This document shows, piece after piece, positions 55,496 through 62,473 of a stretch of 62,473 bases of DNA (its first letter is position 1; each line of letters begins with the position of its first letter). The translations under genes and the position numbers were made by a program. The stretch lies in NCBI RefSeq assembly GCF_014640615.1, contig NZ_BMHH01000023.1, positions 1 through 62,473 on the forward strand, in the 5' to 3' direction. The notes beneath the pieces were generated by a model. It worked only from the letters and a program-made list of their open reading frames with translations, did not search any database and had not been told where the DNA came from. This stretch comes from Paramesorhizobium endophyticum. Lineage in GTDB: Bacteria; Pseudomonadota; Alphaproteobacteria; Rhizobiales; Rhizobiaceae.

Positions 55496-56008
55496 ATGGA
55501 ACTCATCCATTCCTACCTTGTGGCCTATGGAGCGGTTGCGCTGTTCGTCATCATCTATTTCGAATCGCTCGGCGCGCCGCTGCCCGGCGAAAGCGCGCTG
55601 ATCGCCTCGTCGCTGCTGGCGCTGCATGGCGACCTCAACCTCTATCATGTGCTGATCGCGGTCTTCTGCGGCGCGGTGCTGGGCGACAGCACGGGCTATC
55701 TCATCGGCCATCTCGGCGGGGTCAAGCTCATCGCCCGCTATGGCTATCTGGTGCGGCTGACGCCGGAGCGGCTGCAGGAATTCGAAAATGTCTTCACGAA
55801 AAAGGGGCCGTATATCGTCGCCACCGCGCGCTTCGTGCCCGTGCTGCGGCAATTGAACGGGATCGTCGCGGGTTCGATGAAAATGCCCTGGCCGCATTTC
55901 CTCATCGCCAATGCGATAGGCGCCGCCGCCTGGACGCTGCTATGGGGCGCAGGGCCCTATTTCTTCAGCGATTTCTTTCATCCGTTCTATGAGAGGATGA
56001 GAGAGTGA
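55496..56008 (+). CDS. DedA family membrane protein
   Basis: The protein has 170 residues; GTAGGAATTA precedes the ATG. The DedA pattern is present: FESLGAPLPGESALIASSLL, CGAVLGDSTGYLIGHLGG, and GPYIVATARFVPVLRQLNGIVAGSMKM with the conserved FxxxR...G region, ending in a helix with AIGAAAWTLLWGAGPYFF. It is somewhat short for DedA (about 200) because the C-terminal helix ends at FYERMRE, where the family H repeat begins. DedA proteins move lipids such as undecaprenyl phosphate or support the proton gradient; the role here is unspecified. Confidence 0.92.
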   Translation: MELIHSYLVAYGAVALFVIIYFESLGAPLPGESALIASSLLALHGDLNLYHVLIAVFCGAVLGDSTGYLIGHLGGVKLIARYGYLVRLTPERLQEFENVFTKKGPYIVATARFVPVLRQLNGIVAGSMKMPWPHFLIANAIGAAAWTLLWGAGPYFFSDFFHPFYERMRE

Positions 56009-56071
56009 GTAGTGAGTAGTGAATTAGATGATTTTCTATCTCACTACTCACTATCTCACTATTCACTATCT
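56003..56071. repeat. GTGAGTAGTGA-tract hairpin (family H copy 6)
   Basis: GAGTGAGTAGTGAGTAGTGAA faces CTATCTCACTACTCACTATC. It lies between convergent dedA and xseB, and both stops are inside: the dedA TGA is in the left arm, and the xseB TAG is in CACTATCTAATGG on the right. Confidence 0.9.
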
Positions 56072-56313
56072 AATGGCTCCACCCCCACGGGCTGGCCATC
56101 GCGCCCGAGACGGATTTTCTCGACCTTGTCCTCGGCGGCCTTCAGCAGCGCGTCGCAATGCTTTTTCAGGGCTTCGCCGCGCTCATAGATGCGGATGGAC
56201 TGGTCGAGCGGCACGTCCCCCCGCTCCAGATCTTCCACAATGCGTTCCAATTGCTCCAGCGCCTGCTCGAAGCTCATCGCGGCAATGTCGGCATTGGCGT
56301 TTTCGTCGGCCAT
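56059..56313 (-). CDS. xseB: Exodeoxyribonuclease VII small subunit
   Basis: The protein has 84 residues. [40 protein letters not shown] and [17 protein letters not shown] form the characteristic two-helix XseB. It assembles in several copies on XseA, which is not in this window, to degrade single-stranded DNA. The last residues (LDSE) are read from the family H repeat. It lies three bases after the histone-deacetylase-like gene stop, so the two form an operon. Confidence 0.96.
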   Translation of the reverse strand: MADENANADIAAMSFEQALEQLERIVEDLERGDVPLDQSIRIYERGEALKKHCDALLKAAEDKVEKIRLGRDGQPVGVEPLDSE

Positions 56314-56316
56314 GAT

Positions 56317-57264
56317 TCACCCTTTCATCAAGCGCGTCATATGCGCTGCGGCGGACCCAGACAAGCCCAGAAGATCATAGCCGCCTTCGAGCAGGCTGAC
56401 GAGGCGGTTTCCCGAAAAGCGCTCCGCCCGGTCCATGAGCTTGCCCGTCGCCCAGTCGAAATCGTCCTCGTCCAGATTGATCTCCGCCAGCGGGTCGCGG
56501 TGGTGCGCGTCGAAACCGGCGGAGATGATGATCAGGTCCGGGCGAAAATCGTCGAGCGCGGGCAGGACGCGGGTGGTGAACGCCTCGCGGAATTCGCGGC
56601 TGCCGTCGCCCGCCAGGAGCGGCGCGTTGACGATATTACCGGCCCCGGTCTCGTCCTTCGCGCCGGTGCCGGGGAAAAGCGGCATCTGGTGCGTCGAGCA
56701 ATAAAGCACCGTCGGATCGGACTGAAAGATGTCCTGCGTGCCATTGCCGTGATGGACGTCCCAATCGACGATGGCGACACGCTCTGCTCCATGCCTGCGC
56801 TGCGCATGGCGGGCGGCGATGGCGGCGTTGTTGAAGAGGCAGAAGCCCATGGCCCGCTCGCGCTCGGCATGGTGGCCGGGCGGGCGGGCGGCGACGAAGA
56901 CATTGTCCGCCTGCCCTTCGAACACGGCATCGACGGCGGCATTGGCCCCACCGATGGCGGTGAGCGCCGCTTCCCAGCTTTTCGGGCTCAGCACCGTATC
57001 CTCGTCGATGCGCGCGAGCGGCGGCGGTCCCTCCCCTTCCGCGGGCTCGGGAATGGCGGCGCGGATGCGCTCGATGAAGCTTTCGGGATGGGCGTAGAGA
57101 ATCGTCGCCTCATCCCCCATCGGCGCCTCGACACGGTCGAGCCGGTAGAACTCCTCTCCCTCGATGGCGGCATGGAGCGCGCGCAAGCGATCCGGCCGCT
57201 CGGGATGGCCCGGCGGGGTCAGATGTTCGAGGTAGATGGAATGCCAGTAAAGCCGTGTGGTCAT
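56317..57264 (-). CDS. Histone deacetylase-like amidohydrolase
   Basis: The protein has 315 residues from MTTRLYWHSIYLEHLTPPGH; an ATG at 57288 would add eight. The arginase/deacetylase fold has its zinc and catalytic residues: RPPGHHAERERAMGFCLFNN (two His), VDWDVHHGNGTQDIFQSDPT (Asp and His), ISAGFDAHHRDPLAEINLDE (Asp), and GGYDLLGLSGSAAAHMTRLM. Bacterial members deacetylate acetylpolyamines or other small acetyl compounds. It is upstream of xseB, an order usual in Rhizobiales. Confidence 0.94.
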   Translation of the reverse strand: MTTRLYWHSIYLEHLTPPGHPERPDRLRALHAAIEGEEFYRLDRVEAPMGDEATILYAHPESFIERIRAAIPEPAEGEGPPPLARIDEDTVLSPKSWEAALTAIGGANAAVDAVFEGQADNVFVAARPPGHHAERERAMGFCLFNNAAIAARHAQRRHGAERVAIVDWDVHHGNGTQDIFQSDPTVLYCSTHQMPLFPGTGAKDETGAGNIVNAPLLAGDGSREFREAFTTRVLPALDDFRPDLIIISAGFDAHHRDPLAEINLDEDDFDWATGKLMDRAERFSGNRLVSLLEGGYDLLGLSGSAAAHMTRLMKG

Positions 57265-57349
57265 GAGGGGTATATTAGGGCGGTTCATGCCATGAGGGAA
57301 CCGATTGTTGGCCTTTATTGTGGCGGAGAGGTTGATAGCGCCGCCAAGC

Positions 57350-57501
57350 GCCCTCGCCCTTCGAGGCTCCCCTTCGACAGGCTCAGGGTCGCACCTCAGG
57401 ATGAGGGCTACTGCTACGTTGCGGTCCCTTCACCCTCATGGTGAGGTGCGACCCTGAGCCTGTCGAAGGGGAGCCTCGAACCACGAGGGTGAAGGGCGCA
57501 C
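57350..57501. repeat. Large palindrome with GGCTCCCCTTCGACAGGCTC arms (family D)
   Basis: CGAGGCTCCCCTTCGACAGG and CCTGTCGAAGGGGAGCCTCG lie about 65 bases apart, with GCCCTTC/GAAGGGC at the outer ends and CTCACCAT/GGATGAGGG inside. It occupies the gap between the TetR gene 3' end and the HDAC-like gene start. There is a single copy in this window. Confidence 0.88.
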
Positions 57502-57511
57502 CATTTTTTTA

Positions 57512-58105
57512 TCACCTCACCAGCAATCCCTCCAGCAATGCCCTGAACACCGCGACAACCTTCCGTGACGTCGCTTCCGGCTCGTCGGAGTTGGCAATCG
57601 CCTGTGAGGCCTGGCTGCTGGCGCCGTTGATGAGGCGCGCCACGAGCCATGGGTCGAGACCGGACTTCACCACCCTCTCCTTCTGCAACAGCTTCAGGCT
57701 TTCGGCCATCGAGGCGGTGCAAGCATTGGCGTTCGGCCATTGCGAGGGGTCGCCCAGCACGGCGGGTCCATCGCGGAACATGATGCGCTGGATTTCCGGC
57801 TCCAGCGCCATCTCGATATAGCTCGTGCATTCCTCGACGAAGCTCTCCCAGCGCGTAGGCGCATTCTCGGCCATTTCGCGCACCCGCGCGCACATCTCTG
57901 TGTCGATCTCGGCGATCACCGCCTGGAGCAGGCCCTTCTTGTCACCGAAATGATGGTAGAGAGCGCCGCGCGTCAGGCCGGCGGCGGCGGTGAAATCGTC
58001 CATCGACGCCTCCGCATAGCCGACCGTGCCGAACGCCTCGCGCGCGGCGGCGAGCAGCTTGGCGCGCGTTTCCGCGATCATTTCCTTGCGCGGCTTGTGA
58101 GCCAT
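57512..58105 (-). CDS. TetR-family transcriptional regulator
   Basis: The protein has 197 residues; GGAGATGAA precedes the ATG. The N-terminal helix-turn-helix is KLLAAAREAFGTVGYAEASM...AGLTRGALYHHFGDKKGLLQ (about 15-60). The C-terminal half is the ligand-binding helical domain, with WESFVEECTSYIEMALEPEI and RLINGASSQASQAIAN. It is divergent from the MFS transporter and likely represses both genes by binding the three CATAC-type sites in the 115-base interval. The ligand is unknown, probably a transporter substrate. Confidence 0.92.
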   Translation of the reverse strand: MAHKPRKEMIAETRAKLLAAAREAFGTVGYAEASMDDFTAAAGLTRGALYHHFGDKKGLLQAVIAEIDTEMCARVREMAENAPTRWESFVEECTSYIEMALEPEIQRIMFRDGPAVLGDPSQWPNANACTASMAESLKLLQKERVVKSGLDPWLVARLINGASSQASQAIANSDEPEATSRKVVAVFRALLEGLLVR

Positions 58106-58118
58106 TTCATCTCCTTTT

Positions 58119-58185
58119 CATACACCGCGTATATTAATTGACATACGATACGTATGCAATTATCTATTCTCATACGTCACGTATG
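58119..58185. promoter_or_regulatory. Three CATAC-N5-GTATG-type operator sites between tetR and the MFS gene
   Basis: CATACACCGCGTATA (58119), CATACGATACGTATG (58142) and CATACGTCACGTATG (58171) are spaced 23 and 29 bases apart start to start. The second and third are near-perfect palindromes. Position and symmetry fit TetR dimer binding. Confidence 0.8.
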
Positions 58186-58220
58186 TAAGTGGTACTACCC
58201 CGATTCTCCAGGAGTTTCCC

Positions 58221-59435
58221 ATGTCCAATCCTTATCGCGAAATCTTCAGGGCGCCAGGCGCGAAGGGCTTCGCCGCTGCGGGGTTTTTCGCCCGGCTGCC
58301 CATCGCCATGGCGCCCATCGGCATCGTCGCCATGCTGTCGCAAACCTATGGCGAATACTGGCTCGCCGGTGCCGTATCCGCCATTTTTGCCCTGACCAAC
58401 GCGCTCCTCGCGCCGCAGATTTCACGGGCGGTGGACCGGCTGGGGCAGGCCAAGGTGCTGGCGCCGGCGACGATCATCTCCGTTGTGGCCTTTACGCTGC
58501 TGCTCCTCGCCACGCATCTGCGCTGGCCGACATGGACGCTCTTCGCCTCCGCCTTCTTTGCCGCGGCCATGCCGAGCATTCCGGCGATGTTGCGGGCGCG
58601 CTGGAGCGAACTCTTCCGCGACCGGCCCGAACTCAACACCGCCTTCGCCTTCGAATCGTCGGCGGATGAGCTGGTCTATATTTCGGGAGCGTCGCTTTCG
58701 GTGGGGCTGAGCGTCTCGCTCTTTCCCGAGGCGGGCATGCTCGCAAGCACGCTGTTCCTCGCCTTCGGCTCCCTCGCCTTCATCCTGCAACGTTCCACGG
58801 AACCCAAGGTGCGGCCCGTCACGCATGATGCCACCGGCTCGGCCATTCGTTTGCGCCCGGTGCAGATCATCACTTTCGCGCTCATCTTCATTGGCGCGAC
58901 CTTCGCCACCGCCGAGGTCACCACCGTCGCGATCACCAAGGCGCTGGGCCATCCCGACGCGGCGAGCCTCGTCATCGGCGTCTATGGCGTGGGCTCCTTC
59001 GTCGTCGGCCTTCTCATCGGGGCGCTGAAACTCACCATGCCGCTGCAGCGCCAGCTCGCAATCGCGGTCGGTATCATCGCGCTGACGACACTGCCGCTGC
59101 TGATGGAGCACACGGTGATGACGCTGGCGCTCACCGTCTTCCTCAGCGGCGTCGCGATCTCGCCCACCTTCATCACCGCCTTCGGCCTCATCGAGCGCCG
59201 CGTGCCCGAGGCCATGCTGACGGAGGGCGTGACGTGGGTCATGACCGGCATCGGTATCGGCATGGCTCTTGGCGCATTCGTCACCGGCCTGGTGGTCGAC
59301 CATTTCGGCGCGCAGAACGGCTTCTGGGTGTCGGTTGCGTCGGGGGTGATTGCGTTGACGACCGTGCTGCTGGGGCAGAAGACGCTGGCGGGGGAGCGGC
59401 GGCGGACGGGAGGTGTGGTGCCGGTGGCGGGGTAA
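58221..59435 (+). CDS. MFS transporter
   Basis: The protein has 404 residues with twelve predicted membrane helices; AGGAG precedes the ATG. An N-terminal bundle (about 15-190, with SRAVDRLGQAKVLAPATI, the loop between helices 2 and 3) and a C-terminal bundle (about 210-395, with FIGATFATAEVTTVAITKAL) show the major facilitator layout. It resembles sugar or drug efflux members, but no substrate motif is decisive. It is controlled by the divergent TetR protein, which makes export of a toxic compound the simplest reading. Confidence 0.9.
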   Translation: MSNPYREIFRAPGAKGFAAAGFFARLPIAMAPIGIVAMLSQTYGEYWLAGAVSAIFALTNALLAPQISRAVDRLGQAKVLAPATIISVVAFTLLLLATHLRWPTWTLFASAFFAAAMPSIPAMLRARWSELFRDRPELNTAFAFESSADELVYISGASLSVGLSVSLFPEAGMLASTLFLAFGSLAFILQRSTEPKVRPVTHDATGSAIRLRPVQIITFALIFIGATFATAEVTTVAITKALGHPDAASLVIGVYGVGSFVVGLLIGALKLTMPLQRQLAIAVGIIALTTLPLLMEHTVMTLALTVFLSGVAISPTFITAFGLIERRVPEAMLTEGVTWVMTGIGIGMALGAFVTGLVVDHFGAQNGFWVSVASGVIALTTVLLGQKTLAGERRRTGGVVPVAG

Positions 59436-59441
59436 CGCGAC

Positions 59442-59595
59442 GCCCTCCTTCCCCCTTGCGGGGAAGGTGCCCGCGTAGCGGGTGGATGGGGGTGGTGACG
59501 ATTGTACTCTAACGTCGACCGTAGCGCGCTGCCTTTACCACCCCCACCCGTCCGCTACGCGGCCACCCTCCCCGCAAGGGGGAGGGAAGGCGCGA
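59442..59595. repeat. Intergenic mosaic palindrome, family B copy 5
   Basis: CCCTCCTTCCCCCTTGCGGG and GGTGGATGGGGGTGGTGACG are on the left. ACCACCCCCACCCGTCCGCT and CCCTCCCCGCAAGGGGGAGG are on the right. It lies between the convergent MFS and ribB genes. Confidence 0.88.
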
Positions 59596-59619
59596 GCCCG
59601 CAAAAGTCAGCACCGATTT

Positions 59620-60732
59620 TTACAAAATCTCCGTCTTCACGATCTTTATCCCGAATCCCTCCAGCCCGACATAATGCCGCTCGCGTGACGCCAGCAGGCG
59701 GATGGAGGTAATCCCCAGATCCTTCAATATCTGCGCGCCGAGGCCGATCTGGCGCCATTCTTCCTCACGGGCGCGGGCTTCGGCGTGGGATTCCCGGTCG
59801 GCGGGGATGGCGTCGCGGGCGCGGGTGTCGCTGACCGCCTCGCGGACGCCAACGGAGCCTTGCCGCAGATAGACCAGCACGCCGCGCTTCGCCTCGGCCA
59901 TGCGCTTCAGGATCGTGTCGAGGCTGCACACGCCGCCGAACACATCGCTCAGCACGTCCTCGCGTTGGAGACGGACGGGCACGTCCTCGCCGTCGCGGAT
60001 GTCGCCGAAGACGATGGCGACGTGCTGCATCGGCTCCCAGGGCAGCTGGTAGGTATAGGCTTTGGCCGGGCCGGCGGAGGTTTCGACCGGCGCTTCGTTC
60101 ACCCGCTCGACGAGCGTTTCCTTGCGCTGGCGGTAGGCGATCAAATCCGCGACCGTGACGGTCTGGAGCTTATGCTCTGCCGCGAAATCGGCGATCTGCG
60201 GCCCGCGCATGACGGAGCCGTCATCATTGACGAGTTCGCAGATGACGCCGATGGGCGGCAGGCCCGCCAGCTTGCAAAGATCGACCGCCGCTTCCGTATG
60301 CCCCGAGCGCATCAGCACCCCGCCCTCGCGCGCGACGAGCGGGAAGATGTGGCCCGGACGGACGAAATCGGCGGCGCCGGCATTGGGGTTGGCGAGGTTG
60401 CGCACCGTCAGCGTGCGGTCGTCGGCGGAGATGCCTGTCGTGGTGCCGTGGCGGTAGTCGACGGTGACGGTAAAGGCTGTCGTATGGGCGGATTCATTGT
60501 CCGCCACCATGGGCGCCAGGTTCAGGCGCTTGGCCTCCTCGCGCGGCATGGGCGCACAGACGATGCCCGAGGTGTGGCGAACGATGAAGGCCATCTTCTC
60601 CGGCGTGCAATGCACTGCCGCGACGATCAAATCGCCCTCATTCTCGCGGCCGTCATCATCGGTGACGACAACGATCTCCCCGCGCTCGAAAGCGCGGATG
60701 GCATCGACGGTGCGTTTTTGGTCGAAGGTCAT
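59620..60732 (-). CDS. ribB: 3,4-dihydroxy-2-butanone-4-phosphate synthase with degenerate GTP cyclohydrolase II-like domain (RibBX type)
   Basis: The protein has 370 residues. The N-terminal RibB domain (about 1-205) is intact: VTDDDGRENEGDLIVAA (acidic metal loop), HTSGIVCAPM, and the late REGGVLMRSGHTEAAVDLCK. It makes the four-carbon riboflavin precursor from ribulose 5-phosphate. The C-terminal part (about 215-365) aligns in layout with GTP cyclohydrolase II, but the zinc Cys cluster (C-x-TGD...RCDC in true RibA) is replaced by REDVLSDVFGGVCSLDTILK near 255-270. RibA activity is therefore unlikely. A separate ribA would be needed elsewhere. It lies upstream of aroC's 3' end with no riboswitch seen. 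Confidence 0.93.
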   Translation of the reverse strand: MTFDQKRTVDAIRAFERGEIVVVTDDDGRENEGDLIVAAVHCTPEKMAFIVRHTSGIVCAPMPREEAKRLNLAPMVADNESAHTTAFTVTVDYRHGTTTGISADDRTLTVRNLANPNAGAADFVRPGHIFPLVAREGGVLMRSGHTEAAVDLCKLAGLPPIGVICELVNDDGSVMRGPQIADFAAEHKLQTVTVADLIAYRQRKETLVERVNEAPVETSAGPAKAYTYQLPWEPMQHVAIVFGDIRDGEDVPVRLQREDVLSDVFGGVCSLDTILKRMAEAKRGVLVYLRQGSVGVREAVSDTRARDAIPADRESHAEARAREEEWRQIGLGAQILKDLGITSIRLLASRERHYVGLEGFGIKIVKTEIL

Positions 60733-60787
60733 GCAGGATCCCCTACAGTTCAATTGAAACAATAGCTTGGAGGAACCCTGTCTCGGG

Positions 60788-61882
60788 TCAATTCTTCCCC
60801 GTCTGCCCCCGGTGCCTCAGATAATGGTCCGCAATGGCGCAGGCGACCATGGCCTCGCCGATGGGAACGGCGCGGATGCCGACGCAGGGGTCGTGGCGGC
60901 CCTTGGTCATCACGTCCACCTCATGGCCGTCCTTGTCGATGGAGCGGCGCGGGGTGAGGATCGAGGAGGTGGGCTTCACCGCGAAGCGCGCGACAACGGG
61001 CGCGCCGGTGGCGATGCCGCCCAGAATGCCGCCCGCATGGTTGGAGAGGAAGGTGGGCTTGCCATCCGGCCCCATGCGCATTTCGTCGGCATTTTCCTCG
61101 CCGGTCAGCCGCGCGGCCTCGAAACCATTGCCGATTTCGACGCCTTTGACCGCGTTGATCGACATCAGATAGCTGGCGATGTCCTGATCGAGCTTGGCAT
61201 AGATCGGCGCGCCCAGCCCTGCCGGCACGCCTTCCGCGACGATTTCGATGATCGCGCCCACGGACGAGCCCGCCTTGCGCAGGCCGTCGAGATATTCGGC
61301 GAAGATTTCCACCGAGCCGGCGTCGGGCGTGAAGAACGGGTTGTTGTCAACCTCGCTCCAGTCCCAGCGGCTGCGGTCGATGTCATGCACGCCCATCGCC
61401 ACCAGCGCGCCGCGCACGGTCAGGCCCGGCACGACCTTGCGCGCAATCGCGCCTGCGGCGACCCGTGCAGCGGTTTCACGCGCGGAGGAGCGTCCGCCGC
61501 CGCGATAGTCGCGGATGCCGTATTTGACGTCATAGGTGTAGTCGGCATGGCCGGGGCGATATTGGCGAGCGATATCGCCATAATCCTTGGAGCGCTGGTC
61601 GGTGTTCTCGATCATCATCGAGATGGGCGTACCCGTGGTGACCATCGTCACGCCGTCATCCTCGACCAGCACGCCTGAGAGCACGCGCACCTGATCCGGC
61701 TCGCGGCGCTGGGTGGTGTATTTCGACTGGCCGGGCTTGCGCTTATCCAGATAGGACTGAACCTCGCCTTGCGTGAAGCGGATGCCGGGCGGGCAGCCAT
61801 CGACCACGCAGCCAAGTGCGGGGCCATGGCTCTCACCCCATGTGGTGACGCGAAACAAATGGCCGAACGTATTGTGAGACAT
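60788..61882 (-). CDS. aroC: Chorismate synthase
   Basis: AroC makes chorismate from EPSP using reduced FMN, the last common step of aromatic biosynthesis. The protein has 364 residues; GAGGAAATCCC precedes [20 protein letters not shown]. Family signatures: [19 protein letters not shown] near the start, [31 protein letters not shown] near 115-145, and [20 protein letters not shown] near 300. The flavin and phosphate-binding Arg residues are in place. It precedes ribB on the same strand, about 55 bases away. Confidence 0.97.
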   Translation of the reverse strand: MSHNTFGHLFRVTTWGESHGPALGCVVDGCPPGIRFTQGEVQSYLDKRKPGQSKYTTQRREPDQVRVLSGVLVEDDGVTMVTTGTPISMMIENTDQRSKDYGDIARQYRPGHADYTYDVKYGIRDYRGGGRSSARETAARVAAGAIARKVVPGLTVRGALVAMGVHDIDRSRWDWSEVDNNPFFTPDAGSVEIFAEYLDGLRKAGSSVGAIIEIVAEGVPAGLGAPIYAKLDQDIASYLMSINAVKGVEIGNGFEAARLTGEENADEMRMGPDGKPTFLSNHAGGILGGIATGAPVVARFAVKPTSSILTPRRSIDKDGHEVDVMTKGRHDPCVGIRAVPIGEAMVACAIADHYLRHRGQTGKN

Positions 61883-62113
61883 GGGATTTCCTCGGGTGCC
61901 CAAGCCGGGCAATAACAGCGCAGGTTTTATGGGGGTTTTGCGCGCCGGTCAAATCGCCCGCGCCAATTTGGCCGCGATTATGACTACCCACGCGATTCAG
62001 CGCTTTTGCAGCCTAAAAAATTCCTTAATACAAGTTTTTCCGATAATTATTTTGACACAATCCGCCGTCTATTCTTCACTTGGGCTCGTTGGATTCTTAC
62101 AGGGAAGACCGCC

Positions 62114-62365
62114 ATGCAGATTTTCATTGCCCTGCTTTTCGTGTTCGTATCGCTTTTTTCGACGATCGCCATGGCGGACGACGCCCAGGGCAAGATCACG
62201 CATATCGACGAGGACAGCAACACGATCACTCTCGATGACGGCAATATCTACAAGCTGCCGGGCGAGTTCGACTACAGCGCCATCAACGAGGGCATGAATG
62301 TCGCGCTTTCCTACGATGTCGTCGATAAGGACCGGTTCATCACGGATATCGAGGAGACGGAGTAG
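62114..62365 (+). CDS. Small DUF1344 periplasmic protein
   Basis: The protein has 83 residues; AGGGAAG precedes the ATG. The signal peptide MQIFIALLFVFVSLFSTIAM is cleaved near AMA-DD. The mature 60 residues match DUF1344: GKITHIDEDSNTITLDDGNI, LPGEFDYSAINEGMNVALSY, and a C-terminal acidic tail. It is a compact beta protein of unknown function, common in Brucella and rhizobia. The 107 bases after it to the window end hold no recognisable gene. Confidence 0.88.
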   Translation: MQIFIALLFVFVSLFSTIAMADDAQGKITHIDEDSNTITLDDGNIYKLPGEFDYSAINEGMNVALSYDVVDKDRFITDIEETE

Positions 62366-62473
62366 GCTGGAGCCCCACCCTCCCCTCAAGGGTAGGGCTA
62401 TCGCATATGAGTAATGAGGGTGAGGAAATCCTGGTCGGCCCATCTTGCCTTGAGCCGTTTGTGGCTGAGGGGA

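Noticed and set aside
59436-60790. FMN riboswitch near ribB
   Set aside because: No conserved RFN-element sequence such as AGGGGG...CGGTG with expected helices was seen in the short aroC-ribB gap or downstream.

Overview
This window reads as a chromosomal segment from a GC-rich alphaproteobacterium of the order Hyphomicrobiales (Rhizobiales), close to the Brucellaceae/Phyllobacteriaceae. The support is the gene content and order: a CcrM-type GANTC methyltransferase, an IalB-family protein, a coxB-coxA-ctaB-coxF-ctaG-coxC-DUF983-surf1-ispH-thrB-rnhA block, a RibB protein with a degenerate RibA-like tail, DUF1344 and DUF930 proteins, and the short palindrome GCATGATCCCGAAAAGTTGC family. The genus is inference. 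No rRNA, tRNA, CRISPR array or prophage was recognised.

Layout. 1-8.1 kb: DUF1499 membrane protein, a decayed IS4-family transposase sitting in a REP-like palindrome, a hypothetical protein, a polysaccharide deacetylase, pyruvate phosphate dikinase, a VOC protein and a DUF930 protein. 8.1-20.8 kb: chromosome maintenance genes (smc, DsbA-like lipoprotein, DciA/DUF721, mutY, ccrM) and two HAD phosphatases, with a UDP-sugar epimerase/O-antigen ligase pair between dciA and mutY and a 634-bp element with long inverted ends before ccrM. 20.8-31.2 kb: two c-di-GMP EAL proteins, a lipoprotein, thrC, an M16 peptidase, a GNAT enzyme, and a toxin-antitoxin pair whose toxin is broken. 31.2-43.6 kb: yqgE, a DsbD-alpha-like protein, a peroxiredoxin, then the long leftward block rnhA-thrB-ispH-surf1-DUF983-coxC-ctaG-coxF-ctaB-coxA-coxB, which builds the aa3-type cytochrome c oxidase with its heme and copper assembly factors. 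43.8-53 kb: an orphan antitoxin, ialB, tldD, a nucleotidyltransferase-fold gene framed by palindromes, rlmD-like methyltransferase, tlyA, dxs and pirin. 53-62.4 kb: YidB and GlsB-like stress proteins, an AT-richer acyltransferase, DedA, xseB, a histone-deacetylase-like amidohydrolase, a TetR/MFS pair, ribB(X), aroC and a DUF1344 protein.

The striking property of the window is the density and variety of intergenic palindromic repeats. At least eight sequence-unrelated families occupy most gene junctions: seven copies of a ~200-bp mosaic palindrome, five of a GGTGGTGACG palindrome, three of a double hairpin with compensated stem changes, several REP-like 43-mers, a 55-bp triplicated repeat whose core also sits in frame inside the rlmD-like gene, and hairpins made of degenerate (GTGAGATA)n or (GGGAGTAA)n tracts that contain the stop codons of the genes beside them. 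In the cox/thrB/rnhA block nearly every junction carries a different family. These repeats, the inverted-end element and the palindrome-framed nucleotidyltransferase gene are the best candidates for undescribed biology.
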